Below, piece by piece: positions 9,021-17,515 of a stretch of DNA of 36,726 nucleotides; the first letter of the stretch is position 1, and each line of letters opens with the position of its first letter. The translations under genes and the position numbers were made by a program. The notes beneath the pieces are model-generated. The model worked only from the letters and a program-made list of their open reading frames with translations, ran no database searches and was not told the origin of the DNA. Source of the DNA: Proteiniphilum sp. UBA5384 (GTDB lineage: Bacteria; Bacteroidota; Bacteroidia; Bacteroidales; Dysgonomonadaceae); assembly GCF_002410825.1 (NCBI RefSeq), contig NZ_DHOS01000064.1, positions 1-36,726 of the forward strand, written 5' to 3'.

Positions 9021-10379
9021 CTATCGTTGTAACCAGGGAGCCGGATTCAGTTTATTTGTCTTCTGCCACAATTGGAAATGCATAGTGGAAACACCGGTAT
9101 CGGGATCGGTAAAGATGCGCCCTAATGATTGCCCGGTCTTTACTTTGTCGCCCTGTTTCACAAACAGGTCATATATGTTGGCATAGAAAGTGTAATAATC
9201 CCCGTGACGTACAATTACACAAGTGTTCGAACCCGGAAAAGAAAATACTTTCGACACCTCTCCCTCGAATACACTCCTGATATTGGCGCCTCTTTCGGCC
9301 TGCACATCAATCCCGTTACTATTGGTAGTCACATTCCATTCATCATGTTTTTTTGTACCGAAATACCCTACTATCGCAGCGGTTCCGGTTACAGGCATAG
9401 GGAGTTTCCCCTTATTTGCCGCGAAATCTTTCGACAAGTGGAACGTTTCATCTATGGCAGCACTACCGTGTTCAATCCTTGGCCGTGCCTCAGTCCCGGA
9501 AGATCGTTCTTCCCCTGTCGTAGATGTTTCAGTCCGTTCCTTCTCTTCGCTGCTTTTACCTTTACGGCGATCCTCCGCTCGTTTCTCCTCCTCCCTTTTT
9601 CGCCTTGCGGCTTCTTCAGCTTTCCTTCTGGCTTCCGCTTCCCGTTCCTGCCGTGCCACCTCTTCTGCAATAAGTTTTTCAATACGGCTATTCAACTGAT
9701 CTACGCGTTGCTGTTTTTCCCGCAGCGTCTTCTGTAACTGCTGCTGTTGGCCGCGGGCCGCCTCCATTTCTGACTGTTGCGTCTTTTCCTCTCCTTCTAA
9801 TTTCTGTTGTTCCGATTGCAAGGAAGCCAATGCTTTTTCCTTATCTGCCTTTGCCTTTGACAATAATTCCTGCTTTTGCTTTATTTCTGCATGTTGGCTT
9901 TTGATCTCTTCAGCCTGCAATTTTTGCCATTTGGAGTATTCTTTCAGGTATTGCATCCTCCGCAGCGATTCGCCGACTGATTTTCCGGACAAGATAAAGA
10001 GCAGCTTATTCTGGCTGAATTTATGATTAAGCATCCCCTTCATGGCATCGGCATAGTAGCCTCGCTTCTTCTCCAATTCCTTATTCAGCCTGGCTATTTC
10101 ATTTTCAAGACGGATTTCCTCCTTTCTCAATGCTTCGATTTCATTTTTCTGTGTATCGATCAGTTCTTTGCGGGCAGCTATCTGTTTATTGATAAGATTA
10201 ATACGGTCCAGGATCGTGGTAGTCTGTCTTTTTACGTCAAGATAAAGCTTGTTCGTATTCCTTATCTCTTCCATCAATGCCTGCTGTTGTCGTTGCAATC
10301 TTTCAATCTCTCCTGTTGTCTGGGACAACAGGAAAAAAGCGAAAGTATGGAAAAGCAAGAGAAAAACTACCTTCTTCAT
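9021..10379 (-). CDS. envC: EnvC-like murein hydrolase activator with degenerate LytM domain
   Basis: A protein of 452 residues. It has a signal peptide, a long coiled coil (about 22-245, Glu/Gln/Lys/Arg-rich), a charged low-complexity linker (about 245-310) and a C-terminal LytM/M23 domain (about 335-450). Compared with active LytM, the HxxxD zinc motif has Ser354 in place of His (Asp358 is kept), the Tyr-Ala-His histidine is Asn401, and the final HxH reads Thr432-Met-His434. Three of five active-site positions are therefore lost. This is the pattern of non-enzymatic EnvC/NlpD activators that switch on amidases at the division septum. It starts at the ATG followed by MKKVVFLLLF. It is the last gene of the dut-TPR-DUF4292-envC run. 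Confidence 0.85.
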   Translation of the reverse strand: MKKVVFLLLFHTFAFFLLSQTTGEIERLQRQQQALMEEIRNTNKLYLDVKRQTTTILDRINLINKQIAARKELIDTQKNEIEALRKEEIRLENEIARLNKELEKKRGYYADAMKGMLNHKFSQNKLLFILSGKSVGESLRRMQYLKEYSKWQKLQAEEIKSQHAEIKQKQELLSKAKADKEKALASLQSEQQKLEGEEKTQQSEMEAARGQQQQLQKTLREKQQRVDQLNSRIEKLIAEEVARQEREAEARRKAEEAARRKREEEKRAEDRRKGKSSEEKERTETSTTGEERSSGTEARPRIEHGSAAIDETFHLSKDFAANKGKLPMPVTGTAAIVGYFGTKKHDEWNVTTNSNGIDVQAERGANIRSVFEGEVSKVFSFPGSNTCVIVRHGDYYTFYANIYDLFVKQGDKVKTGQSLGRIFTDPDTGVSTMHFQLWQKTNKLNPAPWLQR

Positions 10380-10384
10380 ATAAT

Positions 10385-10398
10385 CAAGAACCAAGACT
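10385..10398. repeat. Two-unit heptamer repeat (CAAGAnn)
   Basis: CAAGAAC followed by CAAGACT in the short spacer between the DUF4292 lipoprotein and EnvC. The first unit is identical to the copy at 4687. Same family as the arrays at 735 and 24819. Confidence 0.45.
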
Positions 10399-10445
10399 TG
10401 GGATTTAAAATTACCCAGACACCCATCATCAAATCACCTTCCACT

Positions 10446-11291
10446 TCACTTCGGAGAAAGCACTTTCAGTATTTCAGTCACGGATGTCTTTGTGTAACCC
10501 GACGGGACATTCAAAGACAATTTTATATTATTATCTATATTCACATCCGAAAAGAGCAGTTCAGCATCAATTTTGCGGGATGCAGTGGAGAGGGTTACAT
10601 CCATTTTATGCGGAAATATAGCACTGTCCAACACGGCAAAGTTATGGTATCCCCATTCCATGTAATATTTCTTTTCCGACTGTACCAAATGTGTAAAAGT
10701 GATACGATCATCACCGTTGACAGTAAATGAATAGTCGATACCCGACTTGGCATCCTTCGCCATAATTTGATAATACTGGCCGGAAGTACGGTCATAAGTA
10801 AAAAAACGATAATCACCGGTTTCTATCTTTTCTCTCCCCGACAGGAAAAGGGCATTGGTAAATAACGACTGCATTGTATAGTAATCGAACCCCACAGGAT
10901 AGAATTTCTTTATCGTGGATACCGGCTCTAATACATACCGCTTATTCATCCTGTCAAGCAGAAATACCGTATCCGGATTGATATAAAACCGCAGCATCTC
11001 TACCCCAAATAAAGGCTGTATTGAGATCTGGATCGCCTCATCCCTTACGATCCGGATATTCGCTTTGGAACTAAACGTTTTGGTTCCGGTAGTCATTCCC
11101 AGATTCAGTTTAGCCGAGAACGTATGATAGGGGAACTCACAGGCAATAATATCATTAAAAAGTTCATTATTCGCCTTCTCCGATACTGGTGAAGTGGAAT
11201 AAACAATCTTCTGCTTCGGTTTGCAGGCAGTGAATACCACTGCCGACAACAAGCAAATAACCAGAATAAATCGATAATGAGGAATATGCAT
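10446..11291 (-). CDS. DUF4292 lipoprotein
   Basis: A protein of 281 residues with a lipoprotein signal and lipobox VFTAC (Cys23), so it is membrane-anchored. The body is a beta-rich domain containing the segment FSAKLNLGMTTGTKTFSSKA followed by IRIVRDEAIQISIQPLFGVEMLR, typical of DUF4292 in Bacteroidota. These resemble LolA/LolB-like folds, so a role in envelope lipoprotein or lipid handling is possible, but that is inference. The start lies 2 nt after the stop of the TPR gene, so translation is probably coupled. Its neighbours are the TPR protein upstream and EnvC downstream, a conserved Bacteroidales order. Confidence 0.83.
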   Translation of the reverse strand: MHIPHYRFILVICLLSAVVFTACKPKQKIVYSTSPVSEKANNELFNDIIACEFPYHTFSAKLNLGMTTGTKTFSSKANIRIVRDEAIQISIQPLFGVEMLRFYINPDTVFLLDRMNKRYVLEPVSTIKKFYPVGFDYYTMQSLFTNALFLSGREKIETGDYRFFTYDRTSGQYYQIMAKDAKSGIDYSFTVNGDDRITFTHLVQSEKKYYMEWGYHNFAVLDSAIFPHKMDVTLSTASRKIDAELLFSDVNIDNNIKLSLNVPSGYTKTSVTEILKVLSPK

Positions 11292-11293
11292 AA

Positions 11294-12994
11294 TTACAAC
11301 TCTCCGGATTTAATTTTTTTATCTAATGCAGGAGAATCGCCTCCCGACTCTTTAGCCTTCTTCCATTGCTCCATGGCTTTCTCTTTTTCTCCGGTTTGAA
11401 ACAACACATCACCGTAATGTTCCAACACCTCTGCCGAAAGATCACCCTCTTTACTATTCTCAATGGCCCTCTCAATGTAAATCTTCGCCAGCGTATAGGA
11501 GCCCTGTTCATACAATACCCAGCCATATGTATCCAGATAAGTGGGATTTGTAGGTTCTGCCTTCACCGTAATGCCACTCATCTGCTCGGCTTTATCAAGG
11601 TCCCGTTTTTGTAACGACAGGTAATAACTATAATTGTTTAATACAGGAAGGTTCTGAGGATTGATCTGTAAAGATTTCTCATAATTTTCAAAAGCCACAT
11701 CCTTGTTCCCCAGGAAATAATTCAAATCGCCTATCTGCCCATAAAAATCGGCTTCTACCAATGGATTCATGATAACCGCATGGGTTAGTCCCTCCTCAAA
11801 AACTTTTAGCGCCTCCAGGTAATTCTCCTGCTGGTAGAGTGCTGCCCCCAGATAGAAATAGAATTGGGGTTCCTGTGGAAGATGTTTCAATGCTTCGGTA
11901 GTAACCTCTTTAATTTTTTCCAGATCCTCATCCGGCAAGGCTATACGAAGTTGCTGTTCATATCCTGCCGGATCTTCCGGGTTGGCTTGGGTATAAATCT
12001 CAAATTGCTTTGTGGCACCCTCTTTATCCTCTTGTAACAAAAGCACATTTCCATAAATCATATTCAATTGGGAGTTACTGGGATGCTGCTCGAAAAGCGA
12101 CTCGAAGAGACTATTCACCTGCTTCATATCTTGCCCGCTCTGCTGAAGTATCCCCAGGTAGCGTGTCAGTAATTGTAGCTTTACATCCACATCCATCGCC
12201 GTATTGGTCACTGCTTTTTGCATCTCTGTCTTTGCAGACTGCTTATTATTGGTTTTCTCATAATAATTGACCATGGACAGGATAAGCGCAGGATACTCAG
12301 GGTTGACTCCTTTGGCTCTCTCATAATATTGCAAAGCCTTTTCATCCTGATCGTCATCCAGGTAAAGATCTCCCATCAGGATAAGGTATCTCGGCTCAGA
12401 CGGATTTTTATCAATTATCTGTTGGATCTCGTCAAACGCTTTCTCTTTCTGATCCATCATTGAATAAAGACGAAATTTGTTCAATGCGATGGCTTCGTTA
12501 ATGCCGGTACTTTTCTCCAACTGGCTAAACGCTTCAATAGCTTCTTTGAATTCCCCCGCGTCAACATATGCATTGGCCAATTCAAACCGGAGGTCAAACT
12601 TTTCCGGATATAAATCCAACAGGGATTTGTAGATATCAATCACATCTTGTTTAAGACCAAGCTCTTTACTCAAACCGGCCAACATCATGTTGTAATAATA
12701 ATTGGAAGAATCGTAATGCACCGACTTCCGGAAATAATCCAAGGCTTTATTTTTCTCCTGCAATACATTATAAAACGTTCCCAATTCTACGAGAACATTC
12801 GCATTGGTAGAATCCAGGGAATAACAATGCTGAAACAGATCCATTGCTTCATCATACTTCCCAAGGGCCTTTGCATTCAATGCCCCATAGAAATAGTAGT
12901 CGAATTTTCGCTCCTCCTCTTGCGCCATTGCTTCTACCGGTAATATAGCCGCTAGCAAGACAATCAGAAGGAGAAAAAATGATAGTTTTTTCAT
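11294..12994 (-). CDS. Secreted TPR-repeat protein
   Basis: A protein of 566 residues with a signal peptide (MKKLSFFLLLIVLLAAILPVEA) and about twelve TPR units across the whole length (for example KALQYYERAKGVNPEYPALIL and DVAFENYEKSLQINPQNLPVL). TPR arrays mediate protein-protein contacts. Together with EnvC and the DUF4292 lipoprotein this suggests an envelope-assembly role, but no partner can be named. I chose the ATG at 12994 because it begins the signal peptide; a longer open frame reaches into the end of dut but starts with hydrophilic sequence. It is co-oriented with dut, 40 nt downstream of it. Confidence 0.85.
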   Translation of the reverse strand: MKKLSFFLLLIVLLAAILPVEAMAQEEERKFDYYFYGALNAKALGKYDEAMDLFQHCYSLDSTNANVLVELGTFYNVLQEKNKALDYFRKSVHYDSSNYYYNMMLAGLSKELGLKQDVIDIYKSLLDLYPEKFDLRFELANAYVDAGEFKEAIEAFSQLEKSTGINEAIALNKFRLYSMMDQKEKAFDEIQQIIDKNPSEPRYLILMGDLYLDDDQDEKALQYYERAKGVNPEYPALILSMVNYYEKTNNKQSAKTEMQKAVTNTAMDVDVKLQLLTRYLGILQQSGQDMKQVNSLFESLFEQHPSNSQLNMIYGNVLLLQEDKEGATKQFEIYTQANPEDPAGYEQQLRIALPDEDLEKIKEVTTEALKHLPQEPQFYFYLGAALYQQENYLEALKVFEEGLTHAVIMNPLVEADFYGQIGDLNYFLGNKDVAFENYEKSLQINPQNLPVLNNYSYYLSLQKRDLDKAEQMSGITVKAEPTNPTYLDTYGWVLYEQGSYTLAKIYIERAIENSKEGDLSAEVLEHYGDVLFQTGEKEKAMEQWKKAKESGGDSPALDKKIKSGEL

Positions 12995-13034
12995 TACGGT
13001 TATTGGATATAACATGCTTGATCGCTCTAAAGTG

Positions 13035-13469
13035 TTATTGTCTCCCGGTATGTCCGAATCCTCCGGTTCCCCGCACTGTCTCATCGAGTGAATCCACCGG
13101 TTCCCATTCTACCCTGGCATGTTCAGCAACAACCATCTGGCAAATACGTTCTCCATCCTGAATGGTGAATTCCTCATTCGAGAGATTTACCAGGATTACC
13201 CGTATCTCACCCCGGTAATCTGCATCAATGGTTCCCGGGGCATTTACTATCCCGATACCATGCTTGATAGCCAACCCGCTACGGGGGCGTATTTGAGCTT
13301 CATAACCTTCAGGCAATTGTATATAAATACCCGTGGGCACCAATGTCCGTTCAAGCGGTTTCAATACTACCGGTTCTTCCAGATTAGCACGCAAATCCAT
13401 TCCGGCCGCAGATATCGTAGCATATTCAGGTAAGGGATGCCGTGACTTGTTGACTATTTTAATTCTCAT
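13035..13469 (-). CDS. dut: dUTP diphosphatase (dUTPase)
   Basis: A protein of 144 residues, the usual trimeric dUTPase length. It hydrolyses dUTP to dUMP and pyrophosphate, keeping uracil out of DNA and feeding thymidylate synthesis. The conserved motifs are visible: motif 1 AGMDLRA (22-28), motif 2 RPRSG (61-65), motif 3 GTIDADYRGEI (79-89) with the uracil-binding hairpin and catalytic Asp, motif 4 around GERICQMVV, and the C-terminal Gly-rich lid RGTGGFGHTG (133-142). It is the first gene of a - strand run into the TPR, DUF4292 and EnvC genes. The function is certain. Confidence 0.97.
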   Translation of the reverse strand: MRIKIVNKSRHPLPEYATISAAGMDLRANLEEPVVLKPLERTLVPTGIYIQLPEGYEAQIRPRSGLAIKHGIGIVNAPGTIDADYRGEIRVILVNLSNEEFTIQDGERICQMVVAEHARVEWEPVDSLDETVRGTGGFGHTGRQ

Positions 13470-13499
13470 CTATTTATCTTATTTGATGCGAATTTATAC

Positions 13500-13513
13500 A
13501 ATTCCGAGGAATT
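13500..13513. promoter_or_regulatory. Palindrome upstream of dut
   Basis: AATTCC-GA-GGAATT, a perfect 6-bp-arm palindrome about 30 nt upstream of the dut start and about 75 nt before the divergent gene. It could be an operator for either gene or chance in AT-rich sequence. Confidence 0.2.
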
Positions 13514-13586
13514 AAAGACCTTTTTGATGAAATTTAATGCACTAAATAAATTTCTCCTTCACTCATGATGCTTAAAGAAATAGTTT

Positions 13587-13594
13587 TATCTTTG
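13587..13594 (+). promoter_or_regulatory. -7 promoter element TATCTTTG placed 5 nt before ATG
   Basis: Perfect TAnnTTTG ending 5 nt before the ATG at 13600. Transcription would begin at or within a base or two of the start codon, implying a leaderless mRNA for the unknown gene. The -33 region is weak. Confidence 0.5.
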
Positions 13595-13599
13595 CATAT

Positions 13600-14325
13600 A
13601 TGAGTGACCAAGATGATCTGTTGGCTAAATTACGCCAGACATTAAATGAACAGGGTATCGACTCATTCCATATTCTCGAAGACCTGGTACCGATTGAGGT
13701 TCAGATGGATTTTTTCAGGTATTTCGACAGATTACGGAGGGAGAATGCCCCCTTTGTGCGCGACGATGAGATCGCTATTTTGTTTTCACCCGACGAAACC
13801 ATTGAACGAAAAAAGAGGAGTTTAACCTTGTTGGCCTCTATCCCCGACGTAGGAGCATACCGCTCCATTGAAACGTATCACAGTAGCCCGTTGGAACCCG
13901 AACTGGTACATTGGTCGTCTATGGCATTGGTGAGCAGCCGTATTGTATTGAGCTCGGATCTCTCCGGCCATCAACAGGTATATATTTCTTCGGGGCTGGG
14001 AGGACAAGACAAGAAACTACGTTTTTTCACACTTTTCACTACCAACGAAAGGCAATATTTTACCGATCTACAGAAGGAAATGGTAGAACGTGAGTTTACC
14101 TTTCAACTGCAGAAGGCTGATGTAGTTATTGAAAAATTTGAGATTAGGGAAAATTATTTTACGATCCTGGTACTTTTTCCTTTCAATAAAGATATAAAAT
14201 CGAATCTCAATGCCGCTATCACTGAATGTAACCAATACGGTAATTTCCTTGATACCAAATTTCTCTTTACCAATGTCAAGGTACTCAGTGAACACGAGAT
14301 TGAAAATATAGTGGAGAAAAAATAA
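13600..14325 (+). CDS. Conserved hypothetical cytoplasmic protein
   Basis: A protein of 241 residues without signal peptide or membrane segment. I do not recognise a named domain. It is mixed alpha/beta, with an acidic N-terminal helix (MSDQDDLLAKLRQTLNEQG), a central region containing LVSSRIVLSSDLSGHQQVYISSG and a C-terminal Lys/Glu-rich end. No catalytic motif stands out. Clean coding character and a perfect promoter element directly in front support a real gene. It lies between the divergent dut operon and the PUL regulator (28 nt downstream, same strand), so read-through into the regulator is possible. That does not show a link to glycan use. Confidence 0.75.
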   Translation: MSDQDDLLAKLRQTLNEQGIDSFHILEDLVPIEVQMDFFRYFDRLRRENAPFVRDDEIAILFSPDETIERKKRSLTLLASIPDVGAYRSIETYHSSPLEPELVHWSSMALVSSRIVLSSDLSGHQQVYISSGLGGQDKKLRFFTLFTTNERQYFTDLQKEMVEREFTFQLQKADVVIEKFEIRENYFTILVLFPFNKDIKSNLNAAITECNQYGNFLDTKFLFTNVKVLSEHEIENIVEKK

Positions 14326-14353
14326 TCACCCCATATTGCGTTAATATTCTGTC

Positions 14354-17236
14354 ATGACGATGCAACAAGCCTGTAAAAAACAGTTTTGCACGGCAATCCT
14401 CTCCGTGATTCTCCTGTCTTCTGCCATGCCATCGTCCGCACAGAATATTCCCTTTATTCCCCCGGTTTACAATTATACAACCGACTTTTACAATGCAGGC
14501 AACCAGAACTGGGCCATTGCACAGGGGAATAACGGGGTAATCTATTTCGGCAATGACAATGGAATGCTCAGTTATGACGGCGTGAACTGGGAAATGCATC
14601 ATCTGCCCAACAACCTCTCCGTCAAATCCATCTATATTGATTCCTATAATAATTACGAGCGCATTTACGTGGGTTCATTCGAAGAATTCGGTTATTTTGA
14701 ATCCAACGAAACCAATCAGCTCATTTATCACTCACTCAGCCGGAATATCAAGGATCATCAATTTCATAATGATGAGATATGGAACATCTATTCGTTTGGC
14801 GGAAAACTCTATTTCCAGACATTTGCGACTATTTTTGTGTACGATGGTGCGGAGATACGGGTCCAGAAGCCGTATCCCGCAGTGTTATATTTTTTTCCCG
14901 TAGGAGAAAAGATGTTTGCACAACTTATAGGCGGTGAATTCAGCCTCTTCGACGGTGAGAATTTTCATCCGGTATTTACACGAGATCGGTTGAATAACGA
15001 CAATGCTATTGCCATGCTCCCCTATGGTGAAGATTGGCTGCTGGTTACTTCAAAAAACGGGTTATACCGGTTCTCCGAAAAAGAAAACACATTAACGCCA
15101 TGGCATATTTCCGGCAGCAGTGAATTGCTTCAGAGCTCGATTAACCGCGCTATCGTTTCGGGCGATACGTATATCTTCGGGACACTCAACAGTGGAATTT
15201 TTGCCATTGATAAAGACGGTAAACAGTTATGGCACATCCACCGGGACAATGGTCTCAATAATAATACCGTACTCGCACTTTTCAGGGACCGTGACCAGAC
15301 AGTATGGGCTGCTCTCGACAACGGCCTCTCCAACATCAGGACACACTCCCCGCTATCTTTTTTCGAACCGGCAGACAGCCAGATCGGACCGGTAGAGGAT
15401 ATACTGTTCCACGACAACCGTTTGTATCTGGCCACTAACCAGGGGATTTTCAGTTTCTCCGACACCGATGGAAAACTCACCCCTGTGCCGGGGCTCGATA
15501 TACAGTCGTGGTTCATTAAAAGTTTCGGCAATCAGATCTTCGTAGGACATAACTTAGGGACATCCCTTCTGAAGGATATGCACGAGATTCCTGTTCAGGA
15601 GGCACACACGGGCGGCCTGGATATGAAACAGGTAACCATCAACGGCAGGGATATCCTGTTGGAATCTACTTACACCTCTTTACTCGTGTACGTGCGGGAC
15701 AATTCCGGCAACTGGACATTTAGCCACCCGGTGGAAGGTTTTTCAGACCTGATAAAAAACCTTGAAATAGACTATGCGGGGAATATCTGGGCAGGACATA
15801 TGTACAAGGGCGTATACCGTTTGAAACTCGATAGCGGGTGTATGAAGGTGATTGAGATGGAGAACTACTTGTCGTTCGACAGCACGCAGGTCTCAACCTA
15901 CCGTCCTATCAAAGTGATGAAGTTAAGGGGAAGGATCGTTTTTGCCGATGGGGACCGTTTCTTCACCTATGACGACATTGAACACAAAATCATTCCTTTC
16001 GATTTATTGAATAATGACCTGCCCGGTTTTGCCGATACCCACCGGATCATTCCCCTGAATGACACACTCTTTTGGTTCATACGCCATAAAGAGTATCTTC
16101 TCGTGGAGTACCGCGACAACAAATACGTCATCAAAGACCGCATACCCTACAACATCCTGAATAATCCGCCCAATGCGGGGAGAGCCAACCTACTGGTTAC
16201 CAACGGAAACAGCTCTTTCTTCTGCATGAACGGAGGAATTGGAAAATATTCGCTTTCTGGAGGACAACCGGAGGTAGAGAGAGAGTTGCAAACCGCCTCC
16301 ATTACCTTTCATAACCGGAATAATGGCCAGTTGTTTTATCTCGATCCTTCCCGGAAAGGAATACTCGCTTACCAGAGCAACAACATCACATTCAGATTCC
16401 GGTATCCCGAATTTTCTAAAAAAATATTTCAGGTGGAAAGTTATTTACAGGGATACGACAACCGATGGTCAAGTACGGATGGAACCAGATCGACCGCCTA
16501 TTATAATCTCCCCGCAGGCGATTATATCTTGTATGCGCGCATAAAAGACAGTTCAGGAAAAGTGCTATCTACGATAAACTATTCGTTCCGCATTAAAAAT
16601 CCATGGTATAAAACATGGTGGGCATATCTGATATATTCCCTCATTATCGGCTCCCTGGTAGCATTTTTAATAAAAAGGCACATACGGAAAGTTGTCCGCA
16701 AGAAACAAAAACTCTTCGAAGAACAGGAAAACAAGCGACTTTCACAGATAGAACGGCAGGAAAAGGAGATTGCCACATTACAAAACGAAAAACTGGAGGC
16801 GGAATTAATTCACAAAGGCAAAGAGTTGGCCAGTGCTGCGATGATGTTGATCAACCACTCCGAGTTCTTAAAGAATTTACGCGAAAATGTCCAGTCGCTC
16901 ATCCTTGCGGGAAAAATCAACCGTACTGAGGGAAATGAACTTCTCACCATGATCGGAAAAAACCTCCCCGAAGAAGATGAGTGGAGCCTGTTTCAGAACA
17001 ACTTCGACCTGATTCATGAAAATTTCTTCCGCAATCTTAAAAAGAGATATCCGGCGCTCACCCCCACCGACCTGAAATTATGCTCCCTGCTCAGGTTGAA
17101 CTATTCATCGAAAGAAATTGCCGAAATGTTGAACATCTCCATCCGCGGCGTGGAAGCCGCAAGATATCGGTTACGCAAGAAACTGAATCTTTCGGAAACC
17201 GACAATCTGGTCGAATTTATGATCAAATTCCAATAA
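14354..17236 (+). CDS. Membrane-anchored sensor-regulator: beta-propeller, Y_Y_Y, TM, LuxR HTH
   Basis: A protein of 960 residues. A signal peptide (about 1-30) is followed by two-component-regulator-type propeller repeats (about 35-640; for example IWNIYSFGGKLYF and VLALFRDRDQTVWAALDNGLS), a Y_Y_Y domain (about 670-740), one transmembrane helix (753-775), a Glu/Lys coiled coil, and a C-terminal LuxR/GerE-type helix-turn-helix (about 903-960: LTPTDLKLCSLL, SSKEIAEMLNIS, VEAARYRLRKKL). There is no histidine kinase or receiver domain, so it differs from hybrid two-component sensors. Signal sensing in the periplasm and DNA binding in the cytoplasm would be on one chain. Its place directly before susC suggests it controls this locus. 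The inducer is unknown; by analogy with other propeller sensors it is probably an oligosaccharide. Confidence 0.85.
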   Translation: MTMQQACKKQFCTAILSVILLSSAMPSSAQNIPFIPPVYNYTTDFYNAGNQNWAIAQGNNGVIYFGNDNGMLSYDGVNWEMHHLPNNLSVKSIYIDSYNNYERIYVGSFEEFGYFESNETNQLIYHSLSRNIKDHQFHNDEIWNIYSFGGKLYFQTFATIFVYDGAEIRVQKPYPAVLYFFPVGEKMFAQLIGGEFSLFDGENFHPVFTRDRLNNDNAIAMLPYGEDWLLVTSKNGLYRFSEKENTLTPWHISGSSELLQSSINRAIVSGDTYIFGTLNSGIFAIDKDGKQLWHIHRDNGLNNNTVLALFRDRDQTVWAALDNGLSNIRTHSPLSFFEPADSQIGPVEDILFHDNRLYLATNQGIFSFSDTDGKLTPVPGLDIQSWFIKSFGNQIFVGHNLGTSLLKDMHEIPVQEAHTGGLDMKQVTINGRDILLESTYTSLLVYVRDNSGNWTFSHPVEGFSDLIKNLEIDYAGNIWAGHMYKGVYRLKLDSGCMKVIEMENYLSFDSTQVSTYRPIKVMKLRGRIVFADGDRFFTYDDIEHKIIPFDLLNNDLPGFADTHRIIPLNDTLFWFIRHKEYLLVEYRDNKYVIKDRIPYNILNNPPNAGRANLLVTNGNSSFFCMNGGIGKYSLSGGQPEVERELQTASITFHNRNNGQLFYLDPSRKGILAYQSNNITFRFRYPEFSKKIFQVESYLQGYDNRWSSTDGTRSTAYYNLPAGDYILYARIKDSSGKVLSTINYSFRIKNPWYKTWWAYLIYSLIIGSLVAFLIKRHIRKVVRKKQKLFEEQENKRLSQIERQEKEIATLQNEKLEAELIHKGKELASAAMMLINHSEFLKNLRENVQSLILAGKINRTEGNELLTMIGKNLPEEDEWSLFQNNFDLIHENFFRNLKKRYPALTPTDLKLCSLLRLNYSSKEIAEMLNISIRGVEAARYRLRKKLNLSETDNLVEFMIKFQ

Positions 17237-17325
17237 TACGGTACTGCTGTACCGGCTATATTCACTTTTACAATGTACTCATAAACAAACAATTACCATA
17301 AATAGAAGTAGTAAAAAAGTATCCT

Positions 17326-17360
17326 TTAAAAGTATGTTATACAACATAGCGTACTTTTAA
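17326..17360 (+). terminator. Possible imperfect hairpin terminator after regulator
   Basis: TTAAAAGT pairs with ACTTTTAA and an inner ATGTT pairs with AACAT, with a bulge on the right arm. It is followed by five G and a T-rich run (about 17362-17374). It would separate the regulator transcript from susC. The stem is AU-rich and imperfect, so this is tentative. Confidence 0.35.
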
Positions 17361-17401
17361 CGGGGGTTTTTATTTCGTTAACGAGCAGGTCTGACCTTAC
17401 T

Positions 17402-17432
17402 TTTGTTCAAAAATAATATAATGCTATTTATG
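17402..17432 (+). promoter_or_regulatory. Candidate susC promoter
   Basis: -33 TTTG at 17402-17405 and a -7-like TATTTATG at 17425-17432, one base off TAnnTTTG, separated by 19 nt, which is the usual Bacteroidota spacing. Transcription would start near 17438, giving a leader of about 75 nt for susC. Confidence 0.45.
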
Positions 17433-17434
17433 AG

Positions 17435-17462
17435 CTATTTCTTTAAATCAAATGAGAAATAG
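17435..17462 (+). repeat. Inverted repeat in the susC leader
   Basis: CTATTTC and GAAATAG, 7-bp arms 14 nt apart, at the predicted 5' end of the susC mRNA. It could be an operator half-site pair for the adjacent LuxR-type regulator or an RNA hairpin. AT-rich, so chance is possible. Confidence 0.3.
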
Positions 17463-17515
17463 TGAGGCAAAATGCAAGTCGTTTTTATTTTATTGAACAA
17501 ATTAAAAAAGAATCC

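Noticed and set aside
10023..10730. A 235-codon + strand open frame across the EnvC and DUF4292 genes
   Set aside because: It crosses two genes antisense, and its protein is rich in Phe/Leu/Ile without a domain. It arises from the reading opposite to the coiled coil and lipoprotein.
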